From NCBI GenBank assembly GCA_025266875.1, contig JALLLT010000016.1:682001-746000 (forward strand): DNA of 64,000 nucleotides. The letters run 5' to 3'. Shown here in pieces: positions 25,141 through 36,710 of this stretch; within the stretch, counting starts at the first letter, position 1; every line of letters begins with the position of its first letter. The notes under the pieces were generated by a model. It saw nothing but the letters and a program-made list of their open reading frames with translations, ran no database searches and had not been told where the DNA came from. The position numbers were made by a program, and so were the translations under genes. This stretch comes from Fennellomyces sp. T-0311. Lineage: Eukaryota > Mucoromycota > Mucoromycetes > Mucorales > Lichtheimiaceae.

Positions 25141-26165
25141 AAAACCAAAGATGATGTACCAATACCCTACTACCATATCCATCAAGTATTGATCATAATT
25201 TGAATAAAAATTACATAAACGTCAGTAAAACAATTAATTGTTGATGGTAATTCGCATAAGTATTAGTTCAGTAACTATGGAATGCGGATCGTTATTGGAT
25301 CAAGTACGTAATTGTATACGTAGAAACAAGAGTTATATAAAAAATTATGAGTAATTCACCAAATGTATAAAAAGTGAGACAGTTTGAAACGCTGAAGAGT
25401 GGTCAAGAATCAACAATGATACACAAGTAAGGGTCACGATCACTGAGTGTCTTTGAATGCCTCTATGTGCTGGATATCCTCTCTGGGACACTAGCCAATG
25501 AAGTACATTGTCTCTGGACCATGTTCACCACGGAACAACCAGTTATGACGCCACTTGTTTTACTATTCATGATGGGGATACGGTACTAGAGCTTAGATTT
25601 AATAGATGCTTCGGTGGTCATCGAGTGCACGCAAAGAGGGTACTACTAATCGACAATTCGACGTTATTATGAGCTTTCCCGCAGCTCGTCAGTCATGTCA
25701 TCCAATCTGCAGTACTCTTTTTATTACCGCCGTCGTCTATTTCCTTAGCAATTGTTTATATAACTGGTTTTTTTTTCCAGGATTTTAACTCCTTGATCTT
25801 TTATCACATCACCCAGAGTGAATTAGCGATAGAAACTATACAAGACGTACCGTTCGCCATACGTCCATCTCCAAGTTTTTCTCCTCTTGAGTTAAAAGCT
25901 TTGCTGTTTCTGGTTTACCTGGAAAGAGCACTATCGCTAGAAATGATATCAAAATACATGGAGCTTCCACAATGATTTCTTTGCAACAGACATGATATCC
26001 GAGCCAATAACTGTAATAAATTCCGCCTAATGCACCAAGGTTATTCGCTAACTCGGCGACCGTATTGGCTTAAATCACCCCTCACCACGGCAACGCACCC
26101 GCGCAAACTCCGCGAATTAAGTTGGATTCTTTCTGGGCGAGTGCACGTTCTTGCAACACCTTACA
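25141..26165. other. Intergenic region before SEC3
   Basis: About 1 kb, AT-rich. A pyrimidine tract with an AG acceptor near 25770-25783 precedes a 64-codon open frame ending at 25975, which could be a last exon, but no upstream exon or family could be found. The final 100 bp should contain the SEC3 promoter. Confidence 0.4.
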
Positions 26166-29100
26166 ATGGCGTCGGAAGCTGTAAGACAGGCCATCATTGA
26201 CAGTTTATTCTCGCCGGATTCCGGGGGTACGTGCGAGAATGTTGCTTGAATTTGGCTACTCCTGATCACTGATGAAGTTTGCATCCAGGCGCGGCAGAAA
26301 AGCTTCTCATCCATCTTAAAGTCTTCGAAGATGTAAAGCAAACCGACCCGAGCGCCAAAAACAGTAGCAGAGGCCCGCAGATCGTTGGAAAGCCTCGATA
26401 TCTCTGCCTAACCCGTAGGTTAAAGCATGTGCATAGCGACGCTAAGTCTCTCACAGTCTCCATATAGAGAAGCGCAACAAGATCCGCCTCTACAAGACGA
26501 AACGAAACCAAAACGGTGCATTCACCATCGGCAAAACGTGGTCTCTCGATGATATCAGACAGATTGAATCCATCGACGTAAATACAGAGCGACATAGTGA
26601 TCGAGTGATCGATATACTAATATTGCGCTCCAGGCGAACCAATTCTCCATGACATTGAACAAGACATATATCTGGGCTGTTGAAAGACCGCGCGACAAGC
26701 TGGTCTTCATGGCCCATGTTGTTGATGTATGCTATTAGCTTGCCATAGTATAGCTTGTTCTAATTGCAACTTCGCTAGGCCTGTCAAAGGTTCCTCGGAA
26801 AATCCCCGCGCCTCATCAATTTGGATGAAAGTTACCTGCTACGATGTGTGTTTGTCGCCATAGCACATTAATCTACATTATATTAACGCATTGATGGATA
26901 GACCTTGCTAATCCAATCGCAGTTCCGTCAACACCCACTGCACCATCGCCCATCGTCCCAGCGTCACCGACAACAGCAACATCCATGTCAACGGCCCCGT
27001 CTCCCGTTCCTCCATCCAGCGCGTCACAGAGCTTCCAACAGCCTGAGAGTGATCCTCGATCGTATCCTTCTCCTCCGCCCAACATGTCGCCAGACCGTCC
27101 CAGAAACAGCCCGTTATCACCTCCACCAACGACGTTGCCTGTTGCTAGCAGGGCAGCACCATCACCACCAATTGTACCAGCTACTCGATCTCCTCAACGT
27201 CCGGTGGAGATGTCTCCTCCAATGAATGTACAGCCTGGTATAAGTGCTAGCTGGATGGTTTGCTCCCGTGGCTTACATTTGTGCGCTCTATAGAAGAACC
27301 CCAACCACCGCCGCAACGATATCAGCCTCCAGTAGATCCCAGGGAACGGGAACGAGAAGAGCGTCGTGAGCGGGAACGTGCCAGACAAGCGCAGCGCGAA
27401 CGGGAAAAGAGAGACAAGCAGGCTCAACAGGAGAAAGGTTAGTTGCGATACAGAATATTCATGGCAAAGATCTTACGGTCGACACATCAGAGAAACTCCG
27501 TAAGGCGGCCGAGATGCAAGAGAAGATGGCTGAGAAGGCTTCGCTGATGAATGTCGAGGAGCTGTTGGCTGACTTTAACTGGAAGACGAGTGGAAACGCG
27601 GCAGCTCTGGAGAAGCGTCTTCTTGGAGAACTGCATGCATTGGAAGCTGTAAGCTATGTACATCAAATGGTGCAGAACGGGAAATATTCATGCTTTATAG
27701 GCCAATGTACACGCTATCATCCAATCTGATGAACGCGTCCGTTCAGTTATCGATCAAATCGACCACGCTTTGCAGGAGCTCGACTCTATGGATAGCTGGC
27801 TTTTGCTATACAGTGCTGAACTCAATGTAAGCAGCATTGGATGGTGCGTCAAGCCAAGGAAACTGACGCAGAGAAACAGAGTATGGGTGACGATATCCGA
27901 GAGATCGAATCGCAGAACCGGGGACTGCAGGTGCTTGCCCAAAATCAGCATAGTCTTGTCCGCGAACTGGATGATTTATTGGTAGGGATCAGAGCGGTAG
28001 ATGATATGGCTTACTTATGCGAATTGGATGCAGAATGCAATCACGATACCCCGATCCTGTCTTGACAGTCTTAAGTTCGATCCCATGGATACTGCGGAAA
28101 ACGTCGACCAGATACAAAGAGCAGCCGAAAAAGTGCAGCAGGTATTGAAGATCAAGCTTGGCGACGGAATGCAAAATATGAAAGCTGTTCAAGAGCGGAT
28201 GGAGGTGTACAATTCGCACAGCAACAAGTTCAGCGCACGTATTTTTGATTTTATGAAGAGCCAGTTTGACAAACAGGTATGTCACTTATTGTGCATGGCT
28301 GTTCAGAGCATCCGGCCAACGGACATCAACTTAGGCCGAAAACCAGCGTTCAGTCAGCGGCCGTCCAAACACCTCTCGTAAGCAACAACCCGTCGTTGCC
28401 ATGCCACACACGGTTGTGGAAGACAACTTGATCAAATACCAGGGTTTCTCGCTGTGGGAGAAGGAGATGGAACCGCGCATGTACAGCGAGCTGCAGCGCT
28501 ATTATGCACAGACCATGGCCCCGCTATATGAACAAGACGTACGTGAGCTAATCGATAGCGTGCGACCACTGTACACGACGCTGCGTAATCGTGGTTTGGA
28601 TGAGCTGGAATATATATTCAAGCCGGAAGAGTCGCGGCCAGTGAGAGCGCTGGCGTACGGCGCTAATCTTCGAAGCGAGGATTCGCGAACGAATCGATAC
28701 CGCCAAATGCTGCGTGGATCGGTGGAGGGAGTCATAGGTGGCGGCGGTGCGGGTATCGACGGCGACGAGCGAGCGGCAGACGATGTAACACTTATTTTCT
28801 GGCACAAGAAGACGGAGCACAGGCTAACGAACTGAATTAGGCATTTGCGCAACTGATGGCGCAGGGCACGATGCTGGTGACTCGAGAACAGAACTTCATG
28901 TGCGATCTATTCCAGTACTCACAAGGCGCGCCAAAGTCCTTTTTAGAGCGCGGGCCTGTGTATGCGCAAGTGCCGAACACCAATGAACTCTGCGGCCGTC
29001 GAGAAAAACCACGCGATGTGAAAATGTCTAAAAAGATTCTGTACGTATTCCGTGTAGCATGCGCGAACGCAAGAAAACTGACGCCACTATTTCTTATCCG

Positions 29101-30223
29101 ATAAAGCGACTGGATGGAGATAATCTTTGAGACCCTCGAGCCAAGCATCGTAAGCTTACTGGAGTATGGCGTGAAAAGTGATCCTACCCAAGCCGTCAGC
29201 ATGCTCGCGTCCGTCGAGTTCCAGAATGACAAGTGGCAAGGCTCGGACCAAGACTTTTTGCTGAGACTCTGCAGCTCGCTGACACAGCGGTTGACCCGCA
29301 TGTTCGAGCGCTTTGTGTCTGATCAGCTCAAAATCATAGAAGATACCAAAGTGAGCACAAAGAAGCGTCGAGGCATTCTGCCCTTTTTCAGAACATTCCC
29401 CGTAAGTCGGCTTCATTGTGCACTAGAGCGCCGCTAACTCATCGTACGGCAACAGCTGTATGCCTTGCGACTGGAGGTTGCCGCCGCCAACATCGAGTCC
29501 GACTCGCAAACACGGCAAACCGTCAATGACGCATACGAGAAAATCATCAATGCCATGATGTCCAGTTTAGACTCAATTGCCCGCGAAACGGATCAGACAG
29601 GTGACGACAAGGAGCAGCTGAACGCCAACATCATGTATATCGGTATGTAACGCGGCTAGCGGTTTTGAAGCATGAGGTCTGATGACGCCACGATAGAGAA
29701 CATGCACCACTTCCACCATGAGCTGCGATCCAATAAGCTTCATGTGCTGGAAAAGTGGATGAAGTATGCCAAAAACCATTACGATACCAGCCTGAACGCA
29801 TATATCAAAGTCGTCATTCGTCGCCCTCTTGGCAAGCTACTGGAGTTCTTCGAGGGCGTCGACAATCTGCTGCACACGAGCACACCTGAGGAAGTGCAAT
29901 TCCACATGAACTACAACAAGACGCAACTGCGCAAAGTGATTGCCATGTATCCTGCAAAAGAGGTAAGACATAAGCAGTGTTTGTCGGCATGCATGACTGA
30001 TGAACGCCGGAAACAGATCAAAAAGTCGCTGGAGCAGCTGTACAAGCGCGTGGACAAGCACTTTTCAGAGGAGGAGGGCCTGCTACAGGTGGTATGGCGC
30101 GGTATTCAGGAAGAGCTCACCCAGCAGCACGGCAAGATGGAAACTCTGATTCAAAGGTGCTATCCCGATGCACGGGTACATCTCGAGTTCTCCATACAAG
30201 ATCTGCTCAGCGTGAACTCGTAA
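26166..30223 (+). CDS. SEC3: Exocyst complex subunit Sec3
   Basis: Sec3 marks plasma-membrane sites for exocyst-dependent vesicle tethering through PI(4,5)P2 and Rho GTPase binding. I could join 17 exons in phase from 26166 to 30223, giving about 1044 aa. Residues about 20-140 form the Sec3-type PH-like lipid-binding domain: EKLLIHLKVFED, KPRYLCLTQKRN, NQNGAFTIGKTWSLDDIRQI and LNKTYIWAVERPRDKLVFM. A Pro/Ser/Thr-rich linker and a highly charged RE-rich helix (exon 27294-27437) follow. The exocyst-core coiled coil then begins (LDSMDSWLLLYSAELN, SMGDDIREIESQNRGLQV). The C-terminal half has WEKEMEPRMYSELQRYY, REQNFMCDLFQY and ends in QRCYPDARVHLEFSIQDLL. The junction at 26830/26923 is the least certain. 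Introns are 48-98 nt. Expression signals were not identified. Confidence 0.93.
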
Positions 30224-31262
30224 ACCCACACCATTATATCAGAACGATGCTATTTATCAGTGCAGTTGGTCGCCCATACCATGAACACAGACCACTGCCT
30301 CCATTTTGCTACTCCATAATAATAATATATCATCGGGCGGGTCGCACTAGATTGCCCGTGCCATCTCTGTTACATCATCAGTGTATCCGTGATTGCTGGT
30401 GGGGCGGCCGCACGCTCAAGCAAGCGACATTTGGAACACGGCGACAGGTACCGATCACTCCGAAAGCTTCCAGCAACGCGTTCCAGATCAGAAACTTTGG
30501 CACGGTAGACCAATGGCGCTGGCTTCAAAGATAACTTAATCTAAACTGCTATTGAAAACGCGGCTGACGTTAATTGCAAAGGCAACAGGGTGTCGCTGCA
30601 AAAAATAGCAATGTCGCCAAGATTGATCATTTTTTTATATTAACATGGCCGAGCGCACTGGTGCACTCTTGTCGAACCCGTATCTGTCCCTGTGCCTTAC
30701 ACTGCCGAGCACCAGGTCTACCGGAGTCCATTTTGTTCTAGGTTTCCATTTCAAAAAGAATCCATCTCGGCTGGCAAAACATTAGCTCGTGTCTTATAGC
30801 GTAACATCTTTGGCCGGGAAACCGTCGACAAGCAGAAAGATAACACGCACGGTTTCCGCACATACGGCGAAAACCGGTGCGGTTCATTTCCTGATTGTCG
30901 AGAGTGAAGTGTTGTCCGTGGCTTCCACCAGCACGCCATTTTTTTTCCACGACAGCGGAACTCCGCCGAATTGTCCTAATTGGTATCGTATCAGAGACAT
31001 CGGTTTCGTGCGAGGAGTACATTTGAAACTGTGTGTGTGAATAGCACGTTAGGAAGCAGCTGAATCAACGGCTGTTCCATTTTTCTTCAAAAACGGTGTG
31101 GGGAAATCCACAACCGCGGTTCGCCAATCCGGCAATTCGGCTTGCACGGCTCGTTCTGCAACGCATTAAAATCCCACTTCTCGCTTCCATGCCCGAGAGG
31201 CCAAAGTTTTGTATTATTGGGTTTTGTAACAGCAAAAGAAACAAGCTACTACTAAAGGTATA
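30224..31262. other. Intergenic region between two 3' ends
   Basis: SEC3 (plus) and the bZIP gene (minus) converge here. About 1 kb, with several short frames on both strands and no family match. A NotI-like GC-rich patch occurs near 30400. Nothing further recognised. Confidence 0.45.
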
Positions 31263-31998
31263 TCACCATGGACGCATCATCCCCGTTGCCGCGGCCGTCG
31301 TTGCTTGCTGCCCTATTGCCGCGTGAGCCTGTCTTGCGCATACAAATATAGCATTTTTACCTGGCAGTACATCCGGAGGTATTTTGTTCTCCACCATCGG
31401 TATCATGCCATTGAACGACGAGTAGTAGTCGGACGGCGGCGGCTGCGGTGCCGGCGACGGTGGCATCTGTTTAATCATGGCGCAGTCGCGGTGGGCGTAA
31501 AGAAGCGACCTCAGGTTGATCACCTCGTCTCTCAGGGCGCACACGTGCATTTGCAACTGTTCATTATCAGCCGTTAGGTAGTCGGCTTTGGCCTGAAGAT
31601 CGTTTAACCATTGCTTTTTACGCTGCCGGCACTTTAACGCCGCTGTGTAATGTTGAAGGTAAGGTAGCGTGGATATAATGGCAAGAGGAAGGATGCTATG
31701 TGAGTGTCAAGGATAATGGGGATATGCTGTCATCTAACTGACCCTGGCGATTGCGTTCTAGGAAATTTTTCCGTTTTTCATCATCATCCATGTATTTCCG
31801 TGATCGTACTTTTCGTTTCTGTTGCTGTGGTGGTGATGGCTGTGCTCCCTTCCGCTCTTGCTCTTGTTCCTGTTCGACCGGAGGCGTAACAAGCTCGTTC
31901 ATTGTACAAGATGATGATGACAGCGTACGGATGTCAGGTTGATATGACATGCTACCCGAATCCTGCTGTCGTTGCTGACTCGTAGTCGTCCAAAGCAT
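31263..31998 (-). CDS. bZIP transcription factor, ATF/CREB (Atf1-like) type
   Basis: Nuclear stress-type bZIP factor. Exons 31998-31743, 31642-31361 and 31312-31263 give 195 aa. The basic region spans the first intron: KRKNFLERNRQ is completed by AALKCRQRKKQWL, the signature of the ATF2/Atf1/Sko1 group. The leucine zipper follows (LQAKADYLTADNEQLQ, LRDEVINLRSLL). The tail ends in TTAAATGMM, similar to fungal Atf1 C-termini. The N-terminus is Gln/Ser-rich with no clear MAPK-docking domain, so it is much shorter than S. pombe Atf1. The last intron (48 nt) has no stop and keeps frame, so intron retention would give a 16-residue longer isoform. Start chosen at the first ATG of the frame. Confidence 0.9.
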
Positions 31999-32112
31999 AT
32001 TGTATTGTCTCGTTAATATTAGCAAAAAACAGAAAGCACGAACACATCATCAAGACATTTTTAAAGGTACATTTCGGATATGCGGCGGTAAACTCTTCCA
32101 TTCTAATGCGGA

Positions 32113-33168
32113 CTAACTGGCTGGCATAAATGCCTTGAGCATCAGCTTGACAAACGCTTCAGGTTGATCGGCATGCACTAGTGTACAGTAAAAAAACGTG
32201 AGTTACACGACCGTAAGCTAGGTTCAACTAAACATTGGATGCTCTCGACATCATTCTACGTTAAATGAAAGTGTGCAAAGGATCGAAAAAATCTTACCCC
32301 AATGCCCTGCGTCAGCAATTGTTTCGAGTTTAGAGTTTGGAAACATGGCTTTTATCGTATCGCGATGATCTATAAACGGCTGTCGGTACGGACTGCTGCC
32401 ACCTGCAATAAACAATGTGGGCTTGTCAAAAGTTCCTTTGGCATCAAAGCCGGCAATATCATCTAACGATCGACCCAGCACTTCATAGGCCACCTTGATG
32501 GTGTAAGAATCTGTCTCTGGATTGCGTCGAAGATTGGTAAGTAAAAACTGTCGAACCCCGTTATTTGGTTCAAAATCTTGCAATATCTTGTTGGCTCCTG
32601 CGAGTCGATCGGGTTTTGCTCTCTCAATGGCCTTGAACGCGTCAATATACTTGCCAAATCGCAAAACATAAGGTAGTTTTACGGGTGGCATGTCGATTAC
32701 GACGAGTTCGGAAAGCGATGCAGGGTTCTGTAGAGCCGCTGTCATGGCAGCTTTGCCGCCCCTAAATTAAATCAAATAAACTGTATTGCCTCCTTTTATT
32801 TTGCTAATGGTAACCTACATTGAGTGGCCCACAAGGACGGGTTGTTCAAGTTTATGGTCCATTAAGAACTGATTGAGGTCGGCTGCCATGGCGTCAAATG
32901 TGTGTGTGTCGCTACGTCCACTATCGCCATGGTTACGAAGATCCTACATTTCAGCTATCAGCAACACGTCCAAGTACATGTCTGCGTGTGTTAGCCAACT
33001 TGCCACTGCATACACGTCCCGTGACAGTCGCGTACTAAAGACTTTGGCGAGGGTTCGCCAGTTTTGTTTCGATCCAAACAAGCCATGGCAAATGACAAGC
33101 GGAGGTGCAATGGGAGACTTTGTTGCAGGATACTTTTCGAATGCAAGCGAGATTACTCTCTTGCTCAT
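32113..33168 (-). CDS. Alpha/beta hydrolase, ABHD11/Imo32-like
   Basis: Serine hydrolase of the mitochondrial ABHD11 family (yeast Imo32 type). Exons 33168-33004, 32943-32819, 32761-32298 and 32177-32113 give 272 aa, close to the usual 300. The oxyanion segment is CHGLFGSKQNW; VDLRNHGDS is the family hallmark. The nucleophile Ser is in VGHSMGGKAAM, split by an intron inside the Met codon. A late Asp region (PTLFIAGGSSPY) and the catalytic His in ADAGHWVHADQPEAF complete the triad. The first intron appears to use a GC donor (GCAAGT), because keeping the Val of VDLRNH requires it. No clear mitochondrial presequence precedes the chosen Met; an in-frame Met 26 codons upstream (33246) would add a hydrophobic leader. 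Confidence 0.9.
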
Positions 33169-33351
33169 GATAAGTTTAATGGAAAACAAAGAAAGAGAAA
33201 CGACGGGACATGAAAAAAAGACAGGACATGAATAGTAAGAGATCATATTTTACACAGTACATTCAAACATATACAACAAAAAAGTATAAATGGCATATAC
33301 AACAAGAAAAAACACACAAAACAACAGCAATATGAAAGGGGTATCGATAAT

Positions 33352-34053
33352 TTAGGCCTTTGTCTTTTTCGCCTTCTTGGATGGCGACCGGGTAGAAGGC
33401 AATTCCTTCCACACAAAGCACGAATTGCCGGCAAGCTGGGTTTTTGGTTTGCGTCCGCGCTTTTTGCGGGGCATTTGCAGTACGGTATCCATGTTGGAGC
33501 TTGAAAAGGCGGCCATCATTTCATGCTGCTCAGTCTTGGGCTCCGGGCTTTCATGCTGAACGGGAGGCTGCTTGACATCCCAGACAGTAGGCGTCAAGAA
33601 GGTCCAACCGCCCTCGTTGACGGGCTCACGGTTGCTCGGGGGACGTCCACGACGGCGTTTCAAAATGGGTTGGCCGGTTGTGGGTGAGATGAGGATCTGA
33701 GTAGTAGGTGGTGGCATGGGCCGTGGCGCGGGCGATGGCGGCTGCTGTTGTTGTTGGTCATGATAATGGAGAGCGGGCTGAGGTGGGGAAGGTGGAGAAG
33801 GCGGTGTTGTGACATTGTCGCTCCATGGCGCTACAATGGGGGTGCCGGACAACTTGCGAACTGGGGGATCGTATCCTTGCAGCATAGGATGGTCATCCAT
33901 AAGCGGGGAGAGCGATGCACATGAATTGGCGGGTGACAAGACGGGCGTGCAAGCGCTGCCCGGAGGCGACGGCGGTGACAGCTGAAATGAAGGTGGAGGT
34001 GATAGCGGGCGAGTGTCGTTGAGCAAGTTGGAGATGGAAGGAAGTGTAGTCAT
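33352..34053 (-). CDS. Pro/Gln-rich protein with two AT-hooks
   Basis: Single-exon frame of 233 aa from the ATG at 34053. Two AT-hook cores are visible: RRRGRPPS (about residue 138) and KKRGRKPK (about 202), the Arg-Gly-Arg-Pro type that binds the minor groove of AT-rich DNA. The remainder is Pro/Ser-rich with a short poly-Gln run and a Lys-rich end (SPSKKAKKTKA), resembling a nuclear architectural or regulatory protein. I recognise no orthologue. It lies directly downstream of carRP on the same strand, with 426 bp between them, but nothing in sequence ties it to carotenoid regulation. Confidence 0.75.
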   Translation of the reverse strand: MTTLPSISNLLNDTRPLSPPPSFQLSPPSPPGSACTPVLSPANSCASLSPLMDDHPMLQGYDPPVRKLSGTPIVAPWSDNVTTPPSPPSPPQPALHYHDQQQQQPPSPAPRPMPPPTTQILISPTTGQPILKRRRGRPPSNREPVNEGGWTFLTPTVWDVKQPPVQHESPEPKTEQHEMMAAFSSSNMDTVLQMPRKKRGRKPKTQLAGNSCFVWKELPSTRSPSKKAKKTKA

Positions 34054-34479
34054 AAGCAAAAGGGAAAAGTTATAAAAGAAAGTTAAAAAAAGAAGGGAAG
34101 CCAGGCGTGGGGGACGCTGAATTTATACCAAATATGACGAAAAATGCGTTTTCCAGGAAAGCGCACTCAAGAACATTAAGAAAAGGCTAAAATTCAAGAT
34201 CCGGTTTCTATGCTTTCCTGTGCTTCTTGAATCCAGGTTTGGGCAATGGAAAATCCCATATGGAATGGGCACGTGTCACACTTTTGCCTCTCAAGTCGAC
34301 TTATTTGTCTCATAGCTCCGCTTAATCAGCGCAGTGTACGAATCGAACACTGCACAGGCTTCTAAACACATTATCACACAACTAATCCGAAACAAGCGAA
34401 AAAACGGCCCGACTTTCCGTTTTTATTGTTTTTGGTATGTTTTTGGGGCTAAGCTCCCGTTTTGCCTAACAACTCTAGA
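34054..34479. other. Promoter region of the AT-hook gene and carRP 3' region
   Basis: 426 bp. Contains a TTTATAC-like element near 34121 about 70 bp before the AT-hook gene start (minus strand). No coding signal. Confidence 0.4.
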
Positions 34480-36314
34480 TCACTGCAAAATGAATGCACG
34501 CTGCTTGCCTTTTCGGGCTACCATGATCTCGTCGTTTCCCTGCGACTGGTAGACGTTCTTGATCACAATCCATGCCCGCTTCAGGGTCGACACATGCGCA
34601 CGCCGAGGATAGCCGTCTGCCTGCAACAGCTCGTTACCAATGGCGCGATACACTGCACATGCTGCACGGACGCCGCCTTGACAGTCATAGGGCAGTCGAT
34701 CGATACCCCGCCTCGCTCGACCGTTCAGCACTTCCGCGCGACGAATCAGTTTCAGCGCCAGCGCACGCAATCGTGTTTGACCCAGTTGGTCAGCTCGGCC
34801 TGTCGTCATGGCTAGATACTCGCTGTCATTCAACCAATCACGAGGGAGATAGCACCGGCGGAGCTGTTGGCTGTCTGTAACCAGATCGCGAGCGATGTTT
34901 GTATACTGCAGCACCAGGCCCATATCTCTTGCACGTTCGATCGTCCACTGATCCGGAACGTCCAGCATCAGTCTTGTGCACATTTCACCCACGCTGCTGG
35001 CAACGCAAGCGGAGTAGCGTTCCAAGTCGAGCTCATTCTTGACAACCGATCGATCCAGATCAAAGTCGTAACCATCGAGCAGTTCGTTGACGGCATCCAC
35101 TTGCAGTTTGGGTCTCAGACGCACAAATGCACGCAGCGAGGCAATACAGGTTTCTGGAAGATCGTACTGGGACCAGTCCATCACTGGTGTCTTGGTTGCA
35201 AACATGTCATGGATACAGCGCCGCACTGTGGCAAGTTGGGTCTTGCGCTGCTCCACTGACGCCACTTCGTCATCTGCCAAGTCGTCCGTCGCACGGCAGA
35301 ATCCATAGAGAGTACCAAGGTCTTGGCGTATGTGGGTAGGGAAAACAGCCGATGCCGTGTAGAACGAGAAGGAAGCGTGCTTCAGAATACGCCAAGTGGT
35401 ATGCAGATCACGGAATGACTGGCCTTGCAGAGCTTGATCAGGTAGACAGAACGCTCGGGTCAAATCGATCAGCGTGGTGATCCAGGACAGGGACGAGCTG
35501 GAAGCAGGTTCGCTATTTCCAACAAGATGGATGATGGCGTGCGCACGATCAATGGCGCAGGTAGCAAAAACAAGCACGACGTTGATCAGACTGAAGAACA
35601 TGAATTCTTCCAGTGGGAGACTTGGGGCAACCATGACACCGGTGCTTGTGCGCAGCGAAATATGCCATGTTCCGGCGGCGATCGCAACTTTATCAACCCA
35701 GCAGAGGTATATGGTTGGCAGGACGATCGAAATCAGGACTGCTGCATATCGACGGCAGATGTATTCACCTGCACCAAACCAAAGGAGAGCAAGGACAGGG
35801 AAGGTATACCAGAGGATGCAGGAGCCGTAGAACAGGCGAGTGTCCGGCACAGCCGTGTTCTATGTTTTCACAGTGAGTTTCTATGTTGTCTATTTCAATA
35901 GAGTCGGCAACTTACCCATGCGCGGAATCCAATGGAAAGCAGAGCAGCGATCGGCAAGTAACGGATCAACATGGATTTGAAAACAGGGGCATCAGGCTTG
36001 ATGAAAACACTTGGGAGGTGCCAACGCATGATCAGGTTGGTGAAGGCGACGGTCATCAGCGACATGATGACAAAGAACATGTACTCCTCCAGAGGCACGT
36101 AGCCGATGACAGCGGTGACACAAGATGGGCAGTACCACCAGGCGCGGTGGTAGACAATGTAATTGTCCCAGATGGATGCGGTGACAAACGCCATGATGGT
36201 CAGGAAGGCATACTTGAACTTGTCTTGAGGCGTGTGGAACGGGCGGAGAAGGCCAAACAGAATACCGAGAACCGGCAAGGTATAGTAGAGATGGACTTCC
36301 ATGTAGGTGAGCAT
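34480..36314 (-). CDS. carRP: Bifunctional lycopene cyclase/phytoene synthase
   Basis: Fused carotenoid enzyme typical of fungi. The N-terminal R domain cyclises lycopene to beta-carotene; the C-terminal P domain condenses two geranylgeranyl diphosphates into phytoene. Exons 36314-35916 and 35859-34480, with one 56-nt intron, give 592 aa (Mucor CarRP is about 614). The membrane-embedded R domain shows its two repeats, each with PLEE(Y/F)MFF, at about residues 74 and 215. The synthase domain has the first Asp-rich motif in [12 protein letters not shown] (about 321-331), the second in NIARDLVTD (about 455-463), and the substrate segments YGFCR and YCQG-like [17 protein letters not shown]. It is transcribed divergently from carB through a 396-bp shared promoter with a TATAAAA about 65 bp upstream. 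Identification is certain. Confidence 0.98.
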
Positions 36315-36710
36315 GATGAATAAATAAATTAGTGCTTTGTGGATAATGATGGGGTTTTTTCTGTTGCGCGCCCTGTTTTTTATATCTTTTTCTTCATGCT
36401 GCTATCTTCTTTGTGCGAAAAACCGCATCAATGTCCCTTAACAACTTGTCTTAGTCGGAAGCACATTGATCGAGGGGAAGGTGATCGTCCTTAACAAAAA
36501 GGGTATAAGGCCGGAAATTGCCCAAAAAGGGAGACTACGCGGCCTGCATCGCACAATAATGAAATTATGCCTCGAACGCTCAATTTTCACGGCTCCTTGC
36601 AGCATGTCAATGTAGCTACCGATCTCCTTTACGATCTGAGATCACAACGCGTGGGTATATATTGGCCGAATCACTCGCTCCGAGGAAAGCAAACTCTCAT
36701 TCTCCTGAAC
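36315..36710. promoter_or_regulatory. Shared divergent promoter of carRP and carB
   Basis: 396 bp between the two start codons. On the minus side TATAAAA (36378-36384) serves carRP; on the plus side TATATATT (36656-36663) lies about 50 bp before the carB ATG. GGAAATTGCC at 36513-36522 differs by one base from the APE element (GAANNTTGCC) described in light-induced fungal carotenoid promoters. GATA cores (GGATAATG near 36341, GATAG on the minus strand near 36402) are candidate White-Collar-type sites. Light control is known for Mucorales carB/carRP; that these exact bases mediate it is inference. Confidence 0.7.

Noticed and set aside
28502..28852. Long minus-strand frames opposite SEC3, carRP, SerRS and the Zn2Cys6 gene
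   Set aside because: Shadow frames of well-supported genes; none has its own domain or start context.
36567..36710. Upstream in-frame ATG that would extend carB by 48 codons
   Set aside because: It would place the TATATATT promoter box inside the coding region and adds sequence absent from known CarB proteins; the FAD motif begins normally after the Met at 36711.
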